Shown here: in pieces, positions 8,400-17,899 of the stretch
Layout: the number at the start of each line of letters is the position of its first letter
Position numbering within the stretch: position 1 is the first letter of the stretch
From: Ochrobactrum vermis
GTDB taxonomy: Bacteria; Pseudomonadota; Alphaproteobacteria; Rhizobiales; Rhizobiaceae
DNA length: 64,000 bases
NCBI RefSeq assembly: GCF_002975205.1
Contig: NZ_PCOC01000001.1
Span: 1,240,001-1,304,000, forward strand
Reading direction: 5' to 3'
Made by a program: the position numbers and the translations under genes
Notes under the pieces: generated by a model
Told to the model about the DNA's origin: nothing
What the model saw: the letters and a program-made list of their open reading frames with translations, nothing else
The model's database searches: none

Positions 8400-8956
8400 C
8401 CTACCAGCCTTGGACGCACAAAGACGTCGAAGCCCGAGTTCTCGAAGCCGCTGAAACATTGATGTTGATGCCTGGTGTGAAGATGCCAGCAGCGGTTCAA
8501 GCTATCTGGAGCGAATATAAGGACGACTATGGCAAGGAGAAAACACACTACCGCCGTCGACCCGAAGGCGCTGCAATTGACAGGATGCACGAGTGCTGGA
8601 GCTGGATTAACGCCATTGAAAGCGAGGAAGATCGCAAGCTCCTCTATGGCTGGACCTACGTGAAAACTCGTAGAGGCATGAAACTAAGCCGGTTCGCATC
8701 AGAAAACTTGATGAACGACAGAAAACTCAAAAGAAAGATTGATGAGCTGTGTCAACAAATTGCAGACGAAAGGAACCGATTGTATCAGGTTCGGTTGACA
8801 GTCGAGCTAGACAGCGTGTCCGAAAACGACGATAACTCACATCAACAAACGGTATCGTCCGAGAGTTGCGTTCGTGGGGCAAATCACTTCATGACGCAGG
8901 ACGCCAAGCCCAAGAACATCCCTTCTCTTCATGAGAAAATGAAACCCGCTGCATAG
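8390..8956 (+). CDS. DUF6362-like protein
   Basis: Start at ATG 8390 with CGGAGG at 8375-8380, giving 188 residues. The N-terminal VEARVLEAAETLMLMPG and the central RMHECWSWINAI followed by a helix-turn-helix-like stretch resemble the DUF6362 proteins often found just upstream of terminase small subunits in alphaproteobacterial phages. A transcription or packaging-related DNA-binding role is plausible. The C-terminal 50 residues look unstructured. The family assignment comes from memory of the pattern. Confidence 0.55.
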   Translation: MQMTYQPWTHKDVEARVLEAAETLMLMPGVKMPAAVQAIWSEYKDDYGKEKTHYRRRPEGAAIDRMHECWSWINAIESEEDRKLLYGWTYVKTRRGMKLSRFASENLMNDRKLKRKIDELCQQIADERNRLYQVRLTVELDSVSENDDNSHQQTVSSESCVRGANHFMTQDAKPKNIPSLHEKMKPAA

Positions 8957-9264
8957 CGGATGGGCACCAATATGCGGGTGCAAGTAGCAGGCGACCGAAT
9001 GTCCAACCGGTTGCCGGGAGGTGCAAATTCTCCCACAGCGCCAAATCGAGGCAACGCCTCAACGCCAAGCACCGGGAGCGATATACCCGGAGAGCCGTGG
9101 AAGTCGGTTTGCACACCAATCAGAACGGCGGCGCTGAAAGCGTACGGGAACCGCAGAAGAACTGCATAGCAGCGAAGTTCTTTGAGCCGCAGCCTAACGA
9201 TATAACCGAAATGGGTATCGCGCCGTTCTGTTCAAATCTGGAACTTGCGATTAATCGCATATTC

Positions 9265-9289
9265 AACCCCGCCATCGTGCGGGGTTTTT
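9265..9289 (+). terminator. Intrinsic terminator ending the early operon
   Basis: AACCCCGC (9265-9272) pairs with GCGGGGTT (9279-9286) around a 6-base loop, and T5 follows at 9285-9289. It closes the 298-8956 operon. The 308 bases between 8957 and 9264 hold no gene I can support: a 69-residue frame there has no ribosome site, and a T-arm-like hairpin near 9018-9036 does not extend to a tRNA. Confidence 0.85.
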
Positions 9290-9313
9290 CTTTATCCAAC
9301 ATCGGAGAACGAT

Positions 9314-9556
9314 ATGCGCTTTGGCTTCAGTGTCATGGCAGCAGCACTGCTGTCGTCTGTTCGTGGGTTCCTTGGCGGAGCAATTGCTTCACCATTCCCA
9401 GAGATTGCCGCGCCAGCACCGCACCGGCATCGCTCGGCAAGCAAGCGTATTCGCCTCGGTGGCCGTACATACAAGCCCAATGGTGCCCGTGAAGTGGATC
9501 GCCGCCAGCGGCAGATTGCCGAGGGAAGACTGACGGCTAGTAACGGCGTGGTGTGA
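9314..9556 (+). CDS. Small phage protein, basic C-terminus (80 aa)
   Basis: Starts at ATG 9314 (GGAGA at 9304-9308), 80 residues. The first 25 residues are hydrophobic, like a signal sequence or membrane anchor; the rest is basic and Arg-rich. It is coupled to the next gene by TGATG. Unknown function. Confidence 0.5.
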   Translation: MRFGFSVMAAALLSSVRGFLGGAIASPFPEIAAPAPHRHRSASKRIRLGGRTYKPNGAREVDRRQRQIAEGRLTASNGVV

Positions 9557-9663
9557 TGGCGTTCCTTGAATTCGCCTTTCAATCATTCTGGCACTTCATC
9601 GGCGTGGTCATCCTGCTGCAGTTGGTTGTGCTTGGGATTGCTGCTGCAAGAGGGAAATCATGA
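9556..9663 (+). CDS. 35-aa membrane peptide
   Basis: A single hydrophobic helix (about residues 12-31) framed by F-W-H-F and A-A-R-G-K-S. Its ATG overlaps the previous stop (TGATG) and its own stop overlaps the next ATG (9660-9663), so it is translationally coupled on both sides. Size fits a small phage membrane peptide; the function is unknown. Confidence 0.5.
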   Translation: MAFLEFAFQSFWHFIGVVILLQLVVLGIAAARGKS

Positions 9664-9962
9664 AGAGACGCGCATTCCTCAAGTTCCTCGGCCTCGCTCC
9701 TGTAGCTGTTGCCGTTCCTGCAATGGCGCTGCCAAGGGCGGAGAAGCCGATGGCTACCGGCGGATTTGTGAAAGGGAAGGTGGATTATCGCGTGGGCGAG
9801 ACGCCGGGCGAGAGCATTCTCATCGATGTCGACATGTCCAAGCCTAGCCAACTCGTGATCGACGTTGATGCTCTTACCCGAGACTTGGAAGAGAATAGCA
9901 AATGGCTAGGTGATGAAGCCCGCCGCATTATCAGTGAGCTTGATCGTCTAGGACGAGCCTAA
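9660..9962 (+). CDS. Exported phage protein with Tat-like signal (100 aa)
   Basis: A 100-residue protein that begins MKRRAFLKFLGLAPVAVAVP, a twin-arginine pattern (R-R-x-F-L-K) followed by a hydrophobic stretch and an Ala-x-Ala-like cleavage region near residue 25. The mature part is acidic with no recognised domain. It lies upstream of the terminase genes and is coupled to the 35-residue membrane peptide. Export by Tat is inferred from the signal alone. Confidence 0.55.
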   Translation: MKRRAFLKFLGLAPVAVAVPAMALPRAEKPMATGGFVKGKVDYRVGETPGESILIDVDMSKPSQLVIDVDALTRDLEENSKWLGDEARRIISELDRLGRA

Positions 9963-9980
9963 TGCCCAAGCCCATCCAGT

Positions 9981-10415
9981 TCATGCAGTGGGTCTTGGCA
10001 CGTGCTGCCCATAATTTGATTTGCAGCTAGGGCAAACGTAGGTGACGCGACCCACGCCTTTACTCCGGTCCTGGACTACCGCAAGGAATTTTCCTGACTT
10101 CTCACAAACAGGGCAAATAGGGGTTCCAGTTGGTTTACCGTCTTGATCTGCAAAATAACGGAACTGCCCTTTATCAATGAGTTTGTCGTTTTTGAACGAC
10201 AATAGATCCTTGAGGTGTCTTATCTCATCGTCTCGTTCCTTGATGTCGTCGCCGATCGACAAAATGTTTTGCTTCGCATCGGCAAGAGCCTCTGCCAAGT
10301 CAGCAATTTTCAGCTTTAATTCTGCTTTGTCGTATTCCTTATCAATTGAACGCAATTCTTTTGCGAGGCCAATTGCTGCGGTCACTGCACTGAGAGCAGC
10401 CGTAATATCTACCAT
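9981..10415 (-). CDS. Coiled-coil zinc-ribbon protein (144 aa), cargo gene
   Basis: A minus-strand gene against the late operon. Residues 1-25 are moderately hydrophobic, residues 30-85 are strongly charged and predicted coiled coil, and the C-terminal part has a CxxC...CxxC zinc ribbon (CPVC near residue 101 and CPSC near 129). GGAGGA lies just upstream on the minus strand. Opposite orientation and independent signals suggest a gene expressed from the prophage state; function unknown. Confidence 0.65.
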   Translation of the reverse strand: MVDITAALSAVTAAIGLAKELRSIDKEYDKAELKLKIADLAEALADAKQNILSIGDDIKERDDEIRHLKDLLSFKNDKLIDKGQFRYFADQDGKPTGTPICPVCEKSGKFLAVVQDRSKGVGRVTYVCPSCKSNYGQHVPRPTA

Positions 10416-10489
10416 TTTATCCTCCGTCCAAACCCGAACAGGATTGAACCGTGAGTCTCACGCCGAAACAAGAGCGGTGAAGGCGGATA

Positions 10490-10687
10490 TTAATTCCAGA
10501 AGAGGAAACGATCCTGCCAGACAACCCGGCACTGGGTTTCAATCTCGGCTGTAGATCGGTGAGGGAATACATCGTGCAGGCGTTCGGCAATCGGACCCAG
10601 TGAAAGGGTCTTGGGCGTAATCAATTCGGCCCGGTCGGCTTGGGCGCTAATAGCATTCAATAACAGAGCGTCGTCTGATCTTTTCAT
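10490..10687 (-). CDS. Small minus-strand protein, unknown (65 aa)
   Basis: A 65-residue frame with AAGGAT upstream of its ATG on the minus strand, placed between the zinc-ribbon gene and terminase. The sequence looks protein-like (SLGPIAERLHDVFPHRSTAE) but no family is recognised. It could instead be a leader region for terS. Confidence 0.4.
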   Translation of the reverse strand: MKRSDDALLLNAISAQADRAELITPKTLSLGPIAERLHDVFPHRSTAEIETQCRVVWQDRFLFWN

Positions 10688-10712
10688 AGAAAATCCTTAT
10701 GGTGATGGGCAT

Positions 10713-11207
10713 ATGCCAGTATTGAAAAATGCAAAGCATGAAATGTTCGCAAAGGGATTGGCTGAAGGTCTGACAGCGGACGAAGCATATCAGCGAGCCG
10801 GTTTTAAGCCTAATCGTGGCAATGCAATACGCCTGAAAGCAAATGAAAACATTTTGAAGCGAATTGATGAGATCCGCTCCAGAGTGGCAGAAAAGGCCGA
10901 ATGGACTGCCGCTGACAGGCTTCGCGACCTGAAAAGCATCTTTGACCGCACATCCGATAAAGACGAGCGTGTGGCCATCTCTGCCATTTCCGAGGCGAAC
11001 AAAATGCAGGGCAGTTATGCCCCCGCGAAGCATGAACATAAGGGCCGGTTCACGGTCGTCAATGTCACTCCCGAACAATTAGGTAGGTTGAACTCGGATG
11101 AACTTGCCGTTCTCGAAGCAGCCTATCCAGTTCTCGAGAAGCTCGGGGTTGTCTCTGCAGGCAATTCGGGCGGAGAAGCAGGCGAGGGAAGCGAACAAGA
11201 GGATTGA
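10713..11207 (+). CDS. terS: Terminase small subunit
   Basis: Starts at ATG 10713 (GGTGATGGG upstream), giving 164 residues. Residues 1-60 form the DNA-binding domain typical of small terminases: MFAKGLAEGLTADEAYQRAG, then RLKANENILKRIDEIRS. The C-terminal part is charged and helical for oligomerisation. It recognises the packaging site and delivers DNA to TerL, which follows in an overlapping frame. Confidence 0.8.
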   Translation: MPVLKNAKHEMFAKGLAEGLTADEAYQRAGFKPNRGNAIRLKANENILKRIDEIRSRVAEKAEWTAADRLRDLKSIFDRTSDKDERVAISAISEANKMQGSYAPAKHEHKGRFTVVNVTPEQLGRLNSDELAVLEAAYPVLEKLGVVSAGNSGGEAGEGSEQED

Positions 11208-12759
11208 GGAAGAAGCGGAAAGCGCCGGCGTTTCTCTATCTTCATTCATCCGCGGCGGCTGGCATGTACTGGAACCGGGCAGGGCATATCTGCATGGATG
11301 GCACATCGATGCGATATCCGATCATCTCGGAGCGGTAACGAACGATCAACTAACCCGGCTGATCATCAATGTTCCGCCAGGTACGATGAAGTCGCTTACT
11401 GTCGGAGTGTTCTGGCCTGCATGGGAATGGGGACCAGTCGGTAAACCATTCATCCGGTCTATCGCAACCTCGTATAAGGAAAGCCTGGCCAAGCGCGATA
11501 ATATCAAGGCTCGCCGCCTGGTTCAGTCTGACTGGTATCGCCAGAGATGGGGCAGCCAGTTCCAGATGATGCCTGACCAGAACTCGACATTGAAGTTCGA
11601 GAATGACAAGTCCGGCTTTCGTGCTGCTATGTCGTTCGAATCCCTCACCGGTGAGCGTGGCGACCGTGTGATTATCGATGATCCGCTGTCAGTGGGTAAG
11701 GCGAAGTCCGATGCTGACCGTCTAACGGCACAGGAAACATTTCTGGAAGCTGTTCCGAACCGTCTGAGTGACCCGATCAAGTCGGCCATCATCCTTGTGA
11801 TGCAGCGTCTACATGAAGGCGACACAACGGGCGTGGCGCTGGCGAAGAACCTCGGTTACGAGCATCTAATGCTCCCGATGGAGTTTGAGCCTGAACGCCG
11901 TTGCTACACGATAGTGAAGCCGACAGGGTTCGATAGCCCGCCGGTTAAGGCCCGATACGACGCTGGAAAGCAGATTTGGTATCGTGAAGGTCAGGAAGTC
12001 CCGGAAGCCCGGCGCGAGTATGTCGAGAAGTCCGAGCTCAAGACTGTCTATACCCACGACCGACGCGAGAAGGATGGCGAATTGCTCTTTCCAGAGCGAT
12101 TCCCGCGTGAAGTGGTCGAGCGTGATAAGGTATCTCTCGGGTCAACTGGCCATGCTGGACAGAACCAGCAGAGACCGGCGCCACGGGAAGGCGGGATGTT
12201 CAAACGGTCCTACTTCTCGATTGTTGGAGCGATACCGGCAGGAACCGTGTTTGTACGCGGCTGGGATTTGGCCGCAACAGAGGATGGCGACGGCGCGAGA
12301 ACAGCCGGTGTGAAGTTCGGACGTATGCCCGACGGCAAGTTCATTATCGCTCACTGTGTGGCAGAGCGGGCCAGCCCTGCAGGTGTTCGCACTCTGATCA
12401 AGAACACGGCTGAGCAGGACGGCAAGGATTGCTCAATCTCCATGCCGAAGGATCCGGGTCAAGCCGGTAAGGACCAGGCACAACAGCTTGTTGCGATGCT
12501 GGCCGGCTACAAGGCCAAGGCAACGCCGGAAAGCGGCGACAAGGTTACACGTGCCGAGCCTCTATCGGCTCAGTGTGAGGCTGGAAACGTAGTCATGCTG
12601 AAAGGAGCGTGGAATGACCCGTTCCTGGACGAGGTCGAGGTTTTCCCAAACGGGAAGCTGAAAGACATCGTGGACGCATCGTCCCGCGCATTTAACGAAC
12701 TGGCGACAAACCAGACACGAACCGCACTCTTCGGAACATCAGGACGAGTAAATGGCTGA
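11098..12759 (+). CDS. terL: Terminase large subunit
   Basis: A 553-residue packaging motor. Walker A is VPPGTMKS (residues 92-99), Walker B VIIDDP (191-196), and the nuclease domain starts with VRGWDLAATED (Asp390). It hydrolyses ATP to translocate DNA into the prohead and cuts the concatemer. The ATG at 11098 overlaps terS by 110 bases, which is long; no better start is visible before residue 98, so the N-terminus is uncertain. It overlaps the portal gene by 8 bases. Confidence 0.9.
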   Translation: MNLPFSKQPIQFSRSSGLSLQAIRAEKQAREANKRIEEEAESAGVSLSSFIRGGWHVLEPGRAYLHGWHIDAISDHLGAVTNDQLTRLIINVPPGTMKSLTVGVFWPAWEWGPVGKPFIRSIATSYKESLAKRDNIKARRLVQSDWYRQRWGSQFQMMPDQNSTLKFENDKSGFRAAMSFESLTGERGDRVIIDDPLSVGKAKSDADRLTAQETFLEAVPNRLSDPIKSAIILVMQRLHEGDTTGVALAKNLGYEHLMLPMEFEPERRCYTIVKPTGFDSPPVKARYDAGKQIWYREGQEVPEARREYVEKSELKTVYTHDRREKDGELLFPERFPREVVERDKVSLGSTGHAGQNQQRPAPREGGMFKRSYFSIVGAIPAGTVFVRGWDLAATEDGDGARTAGVKFGRMPDGKFIIAHCVAERASPAGVRTLIKNTAEQDGKDCSISMPKDPGQAGKDQAQQLVAMLAGYKAKATPESGDKVTRAEPLSAQCEAGNVVMLKGAWNDPFLDEVEVFPNGKLKDIVDASSRAFNELATNQTRTALFGTSGRVNG

Positions 12760-14245
12760 TACAGATTATCTCGCTACATCAGCCGATTATAAGGCTATGA
12801 TGGGTTACTGGACGAAGGTTGCGGCGATCCGTGGCGGTGTGGATTCCATGCGGGCTGCGGGCAAGCCGTATCTGCCACAGTTCCCGAACGAGAACGATCC
12901 GAACTATTCCTACCGTCTGGCGAACTCGAAGTTCACCGACATCTATTCGGACATCGTTGAGAACCTGGCATCCAAGCCATTCTCGAAAGAAGTCACGCTC
13001 GCCAACGATACCGTGCCGGACGCGATCAAGGCAGTTACCGAAGATATCGACGGCGGCGGCAATCATTTGCATGTGTTCGCCGACAATGTGTTCTTCAACG
13101 GTATTCACAACGCCATTGACTGGATACTGGTCGACTATCCGACTGTACCGGAGGGCGCCACGCTTGCCGATGAGAAACGGATGGGTGCGCGACCTTATTG
13201 GGTGAATATCCCAGCCACAGACATGCTCTGGGTCGAAAGCAAGGTCATCAACGGCAAGGAACAGTTCACCTACGCCAAGATTTACGAGCCCGTCACCCAG
13301 CGAGACAGCACCGGAACCGAACAGTGCATTGATCGTGTGCGAATCCTAATCCGGGATGAGCTTGAAGGTGGTCAATATGGACCGGCCCGATATGAAATCT
13401 GGGAGAAGGGTACAAAAAACAATGCCGGCTGGACGCTGATCGATCAAGGTTCGATCTCGATTGGTGTGATCGCCCTTGTTCCATTCTTCACCGGCCGGCG
13501 CGAAGGATCGACATGGCGCATTCGCCCGCCGATGCGAAACGTCGCTGAACTGCAGGTCGAGCATTACCAGCAGGAGACCAACCTCAAGTCCGCCAAGGAG
13601 CTCACAGCCTTTCCGATGCTCGCGGGCAATGGCGTAACGCCGCCTGTGGATGAGACGGGCGAGCCGATCATGGCGCCGATCGGCCCATCGGTCGTTCTGT
13701 ATGCGCCTCCCACGCCGGATGGCACCAAGAGTGGGCAGTGGCAGTTCATCGAGCCGTCAGCGTCCTCTCTCAAGTTTCTCTCCGAGGAAGTGGACAAGAC
13801 CGAGGCGCAGATGCGTGAGCTTGGCCGCCAGCCGCTTTCAGCTGGTACGAGCGGGATAACTCAGGTTGCAGCCGCCTTCGCCTCGCAGAAGTCAGCCAGC
13901 GCCGTGCAGGCATGGGCGTTCATGCTCAAGGATTGTCTGGAACGGGCGTATGTCTTCACATCGATGTGGCTGAAGGTGAAGCTTGAACCGACAGTCTACG
14001 TGAACACTGACTTCGCCATCGAACTCGGCGAGGAAAAAGCACCTGACACGCTTCTGACCATGAATGAGCGTGGTAAGCTCAGCACTCAGACGCTCTGGCA
14101 GGAAATGAAACGTAGAAGCATCCTTTCGCCTGAGTTTGATGCGGATGATGAGGAAAAGCGGCTTATGGAAGAACTCCCCGGTGACGATACCGAGGATGAT
14201 CTGACTGCTGCTGTCACTCCACCGGTGAAAGCACCGGCGGAATAG
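12752..14245 (+). CDS. Phage portal protein (DUF4055 type)
   Basis: A 497-residue protein directly after TerL. The N-terminus (residues 1-90, with YLPQFPNENDPNYSYRLANS) and the later VELQVEHYQQET-like segment match the DUF4055 portal-like family of tailed phages. As portal it would form the dodecameric ring at the capsid vertex through which DNA passes. The C-terminal about 60 residues are acidic. An intrinsic terminator follows. Confidence 0.75.
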   Translation: MADTDYLATSADYKAMMGYWTKVAAIRGGVDSMRAAGKPYLPQFPNENDPNYSYRLANSKFTDIYSDIVENLASKPFSKEVTLANDTVPDAIKAVTEDIDGGGNHLHVFADNVFFNGIHNAIDWILVDYPTVPEGATLADEKRMGARPYWVNIPATDMLWVESKVINGKEQFTYAKIYEPVTQRDSTGTEQCIDRVRILIRDELEGGQYGPARYEIWEKGTKNNAGWTLIDQGSISIGVIALVPFFTGRREGSTWRIRPPMRNVAELQVEHYQQETNLKSAKELTAFPMLAGNGVTPPVDETGEPIMAPIGPSVVLYAPPTPDGTKSGQWQFIEPSASSLKFLSEEVDKTEAQMRELGRQPLSAGTSGITQVAAAFASQKSASAVQAWAFMLKDCLERAYVFTSMWLKVKLEPTVYVNTDFAIELGEEKAPDTLLTMNERGKLSTQTLWQEMKRRSILSPEFDADDEEKRLMEELPGDDTEDDLTAAVTPPVKAPAE

Positions 14246-14270
14246 CTCAACCAACAATCTGACTTCACAC

Positions 14271-14301
14271 GGCTCGGCGGGATCATCCTTCCGGGCCTTT
14301 T
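14271..14301 (+). terminator. Intrinsic terminator-like hairpin after the portal gene
   Basis: GGCTCGG (14271-14277) pairs with CCGGGCC (14291-14297), one G-T pair included, followed by TTTT at 14298-14301. It lies between the portal and scaffold genes, so it may set different expression levels within the head operon. Confidence 0.6.
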
Positions 14302-14342
14302 CAATGCGCGGGAAGCGCAACAACTATCCGGGATGGATAAAC

Positions 14343-15029
14343 ATGGCTCTCAAAGCAATTCTGGCATCGCTTGACGGTATCGATGAGGCAATCAAGGCTC
14401 TCTATTTCGAGAAAGACGGCAAGTTCATTCTTGATGTCGAAGGCGTCGACGGGTTCTCACTGGAAGATGTGAACGGCCTTAAGACTGCACTCGGCAAGGA
14501 GCGCACCACTCGCGAGAACCTCGAAAAGCTGGTCGTAAAGTACAAGGATATTGATCCTGATAAGGCCCGCGAAGCTCTTACCAAACTGGAAGAACTGACC
14601 AGCATCGACCCGGCCAAGGAAGCCGACAAGATCGCAAACACGAAGTTTGAGGCAGCCAAGGCCCAGCTTCTTGAAAAGCACACCGGCGAGCTTACCAGCC
14701 GTGATGAGCGCATCGGCCATCTGACCAAGACAGTTGAGGGCCTGCTCATTGATGCTGCCGCAACGTCTGCGCTGGCTGAAGCGAAGGGTTCGGTTGAACT
14801 GCTCCTTCCTCATGTCCGGGCTCACACCCGCGTCAAGGAAGTCGACGGCAAGTTTACGGTCGAAGTGATCGACAAGGACGGCAATGCAAAGATTGCGGAT
14901 TCCAAGGGTACTCCGATGGATATCTCCGGTCTGGTTGCTGAGATGAAGGAATCTGATGCGTTCGGACGGGCTGTTGGTTTGCACGCGGAACTGAGCCAGT
15001 TTTTCCACCGAGAAGTGAGCCACCTCTAA
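14343..15029 (+). pseudogene. Phage scaffold protein, 3' end replaced by IS21
   Basis: Starts at ATG 14343. About 209 native residues form a highly charged coiled-coil protein (residues 30-150 rich in K, E, D) like minor-structural/scaffolding proteins of the GP20 type. At 14972 the reading frame runs into the IS21 element, and the last 19 codons to the stop at 15027-15029 are IS sequence (A-V-G-L-H-A-E-L...). The natural C-terminus, which usually contacts the major capsid protein, is missing. The major capsid gene expected next is absent. Confidence 0.75.
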
Positions 15030-15043
15030 GTATGGTTTTCTGA

Positions 15044-15838
15044 TCAGGGTTTAGTCAAGGGATTGGCGTTTTGTCCTCTCTTCTGTGCTGCGGCTGCCGA
15101 GCTGGCCTTGAAGCGGAAGCTGTCGTTCCCTGTTTCCAGGATATGGCAGCGATGGGTCAAACGATCGAGCAATGCGGTTGTCATCTTGGCGTCGCCGAAG
15201 ACGGTTGCCCATTCGCTGAAGCTGAGGTTGGTGGTAATCACAACGCTCGTCCGTTCATAGAGCTTGCTCAGAAGGTGGAAGAGCAGTGCTCCCCCTGAGG
15301 CGCTGAACGGCAGGTATCCCAACTCGTCGAGGATGAGCAGATCAAGGCGGACCAAGGTCTCTGCGATCTGCCCCGCCTTGCCTTTAGCCTTCTCCTGCTC
15401 AAGCGCGTTGACCAATTCGATGGTCGAGAAGAATCGGACCTTTCGACGGTGATGCTCGATCGCCTGGATGCCGAGGGCGGTGGCGACATGTGTTTTTCCT
15501 GTGCCCGGTCCGCCGACAAGCACGATATTCTGCGCGCCGTCGATGAACTCGCATCTATGCAATTGGCGCACCGTCGCTTCGTTGATTTCGCTGGCGGCGA
15601 AGTCGTATCCGGAGAGGTCCTTGTAGGCTGGAAAGCGGGCAGCCTTCATGTGATAGGCGATGGACCGGACCTCGCGCTCGGCCATCTCGGCTTTCAGCAA
15701 CTGGGACAGGATCGGCACGGCTGCATCAAAGGCTGGAGCACCTTGCTCGATCAGGTCACTGACGGCTTGGGACATGCCATACATCTTCAGGCTTCGCAGC
15801 ATGATGACGACGGCGGCACTGGCTGGATCATGACGCAT
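15044..15838 (-). CDS. istB: IstB, IS21 helper ATPase
   Basis: A 264-residue AAA+ ATPase from ATG 15838 (overlapping the istA stop). Walker A is [10 protein letters not shown] and Walker [10 protein letters not shown], followed by sensor residues in [12 protein letters not shown]. IstB binds target DNA and activates the IstA transposase. Length is normal for the family and the frame is intact, so this IS could be active. Confidence 0.93.
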   Translation of the reverse strand: MRHDPASAAVVIMLRSLKMYGMSQAVSDLIEQGAPAFDAAVPILSQLLKAEMAEREVRSIAYHMKAARFPAYKDLSGYDFAASEINEATVRQLHRCEFIDGAQNIVLVGGPGTGKTHVATALGIQAIEHHRRKVRFFSTIELVNALEQEKAKGKAGQIAETLVRLDLLILDELGYLPFSASGGALLFHLLSKLYERTSVVITTNLSFSEWATVFGDAKMTTALLDRLTHRCHILETGNDSFRFKASSAAAAQKRGQNANPLTKP

Positions 15839-17360
15839 GGCGACCTCCAACGATCCGGACACGCAGGCCATCATAGCGTTCGACATTGGCCTTGGGTTCG
15901 CGCAGCAAAGTCAGTGCCTGTGGCGTATCGACGTCGGGACCGTCAGTCGTCTTATCGTCGATCAGCATATGCAGCAGGTTTAGCACATGCATTTTGGTTG
16001 CCACGCCTTGATCCAAAGCCAATTCCACAGCACTGATGACGGCCTGTTCGTTGTGATGAAGGACGAGGGCAAGGATATCGGCCATCTCACGATCACCACC
16101 AGGGCGGCGCAGCATCTGCTCCTGCAGCTGTCGAAAGGCCAGCGGCAATTCCAGGAAGGGTGCGCCATTGCGCAGTGCTCCAGGCTTGCGCTGGATGACC
16201 GCAAGGTAATGGCGCCAGTCGTAAATCGTCCTCGGCGGTTTGTCGTGGCTGCGTTCTATGATCCGCGGATGTTCGCAAAGGATATTGCCCTCGGCCGCAA
16301 CGACCAGTCGCTCGGGATAAATCCTCAGGCTGACGGGCCGGTTCGCAAAAGACGCAGGCACGCTGTAACGATTGCGCTCGAAGGTGATCAGGCATGTCGG
16401 CGAGACGCGCTTGCTCTGCTCGACGAAGCCGTCAAACATGGCGGGGAGCGCCATCAATGCTGCCCGCTCATCAGCCCAAACATCCGCGATCGAGCCGGAC
16501 AAGGTGCCATGCGCTGTCTCCCGCCACAGGTCCTGGCAATGCTGTTCCAGCCAGATATTCAATGCCCCCAAATCTGGAAAGTCGGGCATCTGTTGCCACA
16601 GCCGCGGTCGGGCATCCTGGACGTTCTTCTCGACCTGCCCCTTCTCCCAGCCCGCGGCGGGATTGCAGAACTCTGGCGCAAAGACGTAATGGTTCGTCAT
16701 CGCAAGGAAACGGATGTTGACCTGTCGCTCCTTGCCGCGGCCCACACGATCGACCGCTGTCTTCATGTTATCGTAGATGCCACGACCAGGCACGCCGCCA
16801 AACACGCGGAAGCCGTGCCAATGGGCGTCAAACAGCATCTCATGCGTCTGCAACAGGTAGGCCCTGACAAAAAACGCGCGACTGTGCGATAGCTTGATAT
16901 GCGCGACCTGAAGCTTCGTGCGCTCGCCGCCTATCACGGCATAGTCCTCACTCCAATCGAACTGGAATGCTTCGCCTGGTCGGAAAGACAGCGGAACGAA
17001 TATGCCGCGGCCCGTCGTCTGCTGCTCACGTTGCCGATCAGCCCGCCAATCACGAGCGAATGCGGCGACCCGACCATAGGAGCCGGTAAAGCCGAGAACC
17101 ACCAGATCGGAATGAAGCTGCTTCAGTGTTCGGCGCTGCTTGCGCGACTTTCCGGTCTCGGTCTTCAGCCAGGCCGCGAGTTTGTCGGCAAAAGGATCAA
17201 GCTTGCTCGGTCGTTCCGGTACCGTGAACGTCGGCTCTATCGTACCCGCGCTCAAATACTTCGCGATCGTGTTGCGCGACAGACCGGTGCGCCGGCTGAT
17301 CTCGCGGATCGACTGCTTCTCTCGCAGCGCCATGCGCCGGATGATGTTTAAAAGTCCCAT
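15828..17360 (-). CDS. istA: IstA, IS21 transposase
   Basis: A 510-residue DDE transposase from ATG 17360. It has an N-terminal helix-turn-helix ([20 protein letters not shown]), a retroviral-type integrase core with [11 protein letters not shown] as the first Asp and [12 protein letters not shown] as the second, and the downstream Glu in GQVEKNVQ. The C-terminal domain is basic. It overlaps istB by 11 bases, the normal coupled arrangement. Confidence 0.93.
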   Translation of the reverse strand: MGLLNIIRRMALREKQSIREISRRTGLSRNTIAKYLSAGTIEPTFTVPERPSKLDPFADKLAAWLKTETGKSRKQRRTLKQLHSDLVVLGFTGSYGRVAAFARDWRADRQREQQTTGRGIFVPLSFRPGEAFQFDWSEDYAVIGGERTKLQVAHIKLSHSRAFFVRAYLLQTHEMLFDAHWHGFRVFGGVPGRGIYDNMKTAVDRVGRGKERQVNIRFLAMTNHYVFAPEFCNPAAGWEKGQVEKNVQDARPRLWQQMPDFPDLGALNIWLEQHCQDLWRETAHGTLSGSIADVWADERAALMALPAMFDGFVEQSKRVSPTCLITFERNRYSVPASFANRPVSLRIYPERLVVAAEGNILCEHPRIIERSHDKPPRTIYDWRHYLAVIQRKPGALRNGAPFLELPLAFRQLQEQMLRRPGGDREMADILALVLHHNEQAVISAVELALDQGVATKMHVLNLLHMLIDDKTTDGPDVDTPQALTLLREPKANVERYDGLRVRIVGGRHAS

Positions 17361-17476
17361 GTGGATCACTCCGCTGCCCCCGTCGCTCACCGCGTTGGGG
17401 GGAAGGTTCACATGGCTCAGTTCTCAATGGAAATTATCTGCCTAACTGGCTCAGTTCTGCGTGGAAACCAACATCG

Positions 17477-17836
17477 TTGGTGCTTAATCCTGCGCTTTCG
17501 GTCGCTTGGCCCAATATCGCCTTCCAGCGGCCCGCTACGGGATATTTGCGCGTGACGCATGTGCCGAACACATCACGACGCCGGTTCGTCGGGTCCACGG
17601 CACCTCATCAACGACGCGGAATTCTTCAGATTGACGTGTTCCTGCCGTTGAACGGTGGAGCAACGAAGGCGACGGAAAATGCAGGCAAGGTTGCTGAGCA
17701 TTTCCCGACTGACCTTAAACTGCCGAAAGACGGATTGTCCGTTCGCATCACCAAGGCACCCGACATCGCACAAGGGTTCAGCGATGAGACGCACTGGCAA
17801 GTGCCGGTGACAATCTCATACGACTGTTTCGCCTAA
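17477..17836 (+). pseudogene. Tail terminator (DUF4128-like), 5' end deleted at IS21
   Basis: The frame begins directly beside the IS21 right end (17473). Its first recognisable segment, LNPALSVAWPNIAF, then GYLRV, is the conserved start of the DUF4128 tail-terminator family, which normally has about 20-30 residues before it. The rest (DVFLPLNGG, GLSVRITKAP, WQVPVTISYDCF) is complete to the C-terminus. It would cap the tail tube. Only the N-terminal few residues are lost, so the deletion joined scaffold and this gene through the IS. A TTG at 17477 could start translation, but there is no ribosome site. Confidence 0.7.
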
Positions 17837-17861
17837 CATTCATCCGGCCTGAGCCGTTAAC

Positions 17862-17884
17862 AGCCCCGCTCCGGGGCTTTTTTC
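17862..17884 (+). terminator. Intrinsic terminator before the tail tube gene
   Basis: AGCCCCG (17862-17868) pairs with CGGGGCT (17872-17878) around a 3-base loop, with T6 at 17878-17883. Confidence 0.85.
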
Positions 17885-17899
17885 ATATGGAGAAGACCC

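Larger units (their letters stand above)
14972..17473 (-). mobile_element. IS21-family insertion sequence, complete, 2502 bp
   Basis: Ends are inverted repeats of about 30 bp with two mismatches: TGTTGGTTTGCACGCGGAAC at 14972 and, on the other strand, TGTTGGTTTCCACGCAGAAC ending at 17473, giving the 5'-TG...CA-3' ends of IS21. Each end carries a second GAACTGAGCCA-type repeat inside (14988-14998 and 15012-15022; 17413-17423 and 17447-17457), as expected for multiple transposase sites. It holds istA and istB in order. The flanks (...GACGGGC and TCGTTGG...) show no target duplication. Confidence 0.9.

Noticed and set aside
8957-9264. Possible tRNA or small gene in the gap after the early operon
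   Set aside because: A GGGAG...CTCCC hairpin with a TGCAAAT loop looks like a T-arm and GCGCCA follows, but no acceptor, D-arm or anticodon arm can be formed upstream. The 69-codon frame has no ribosome site.
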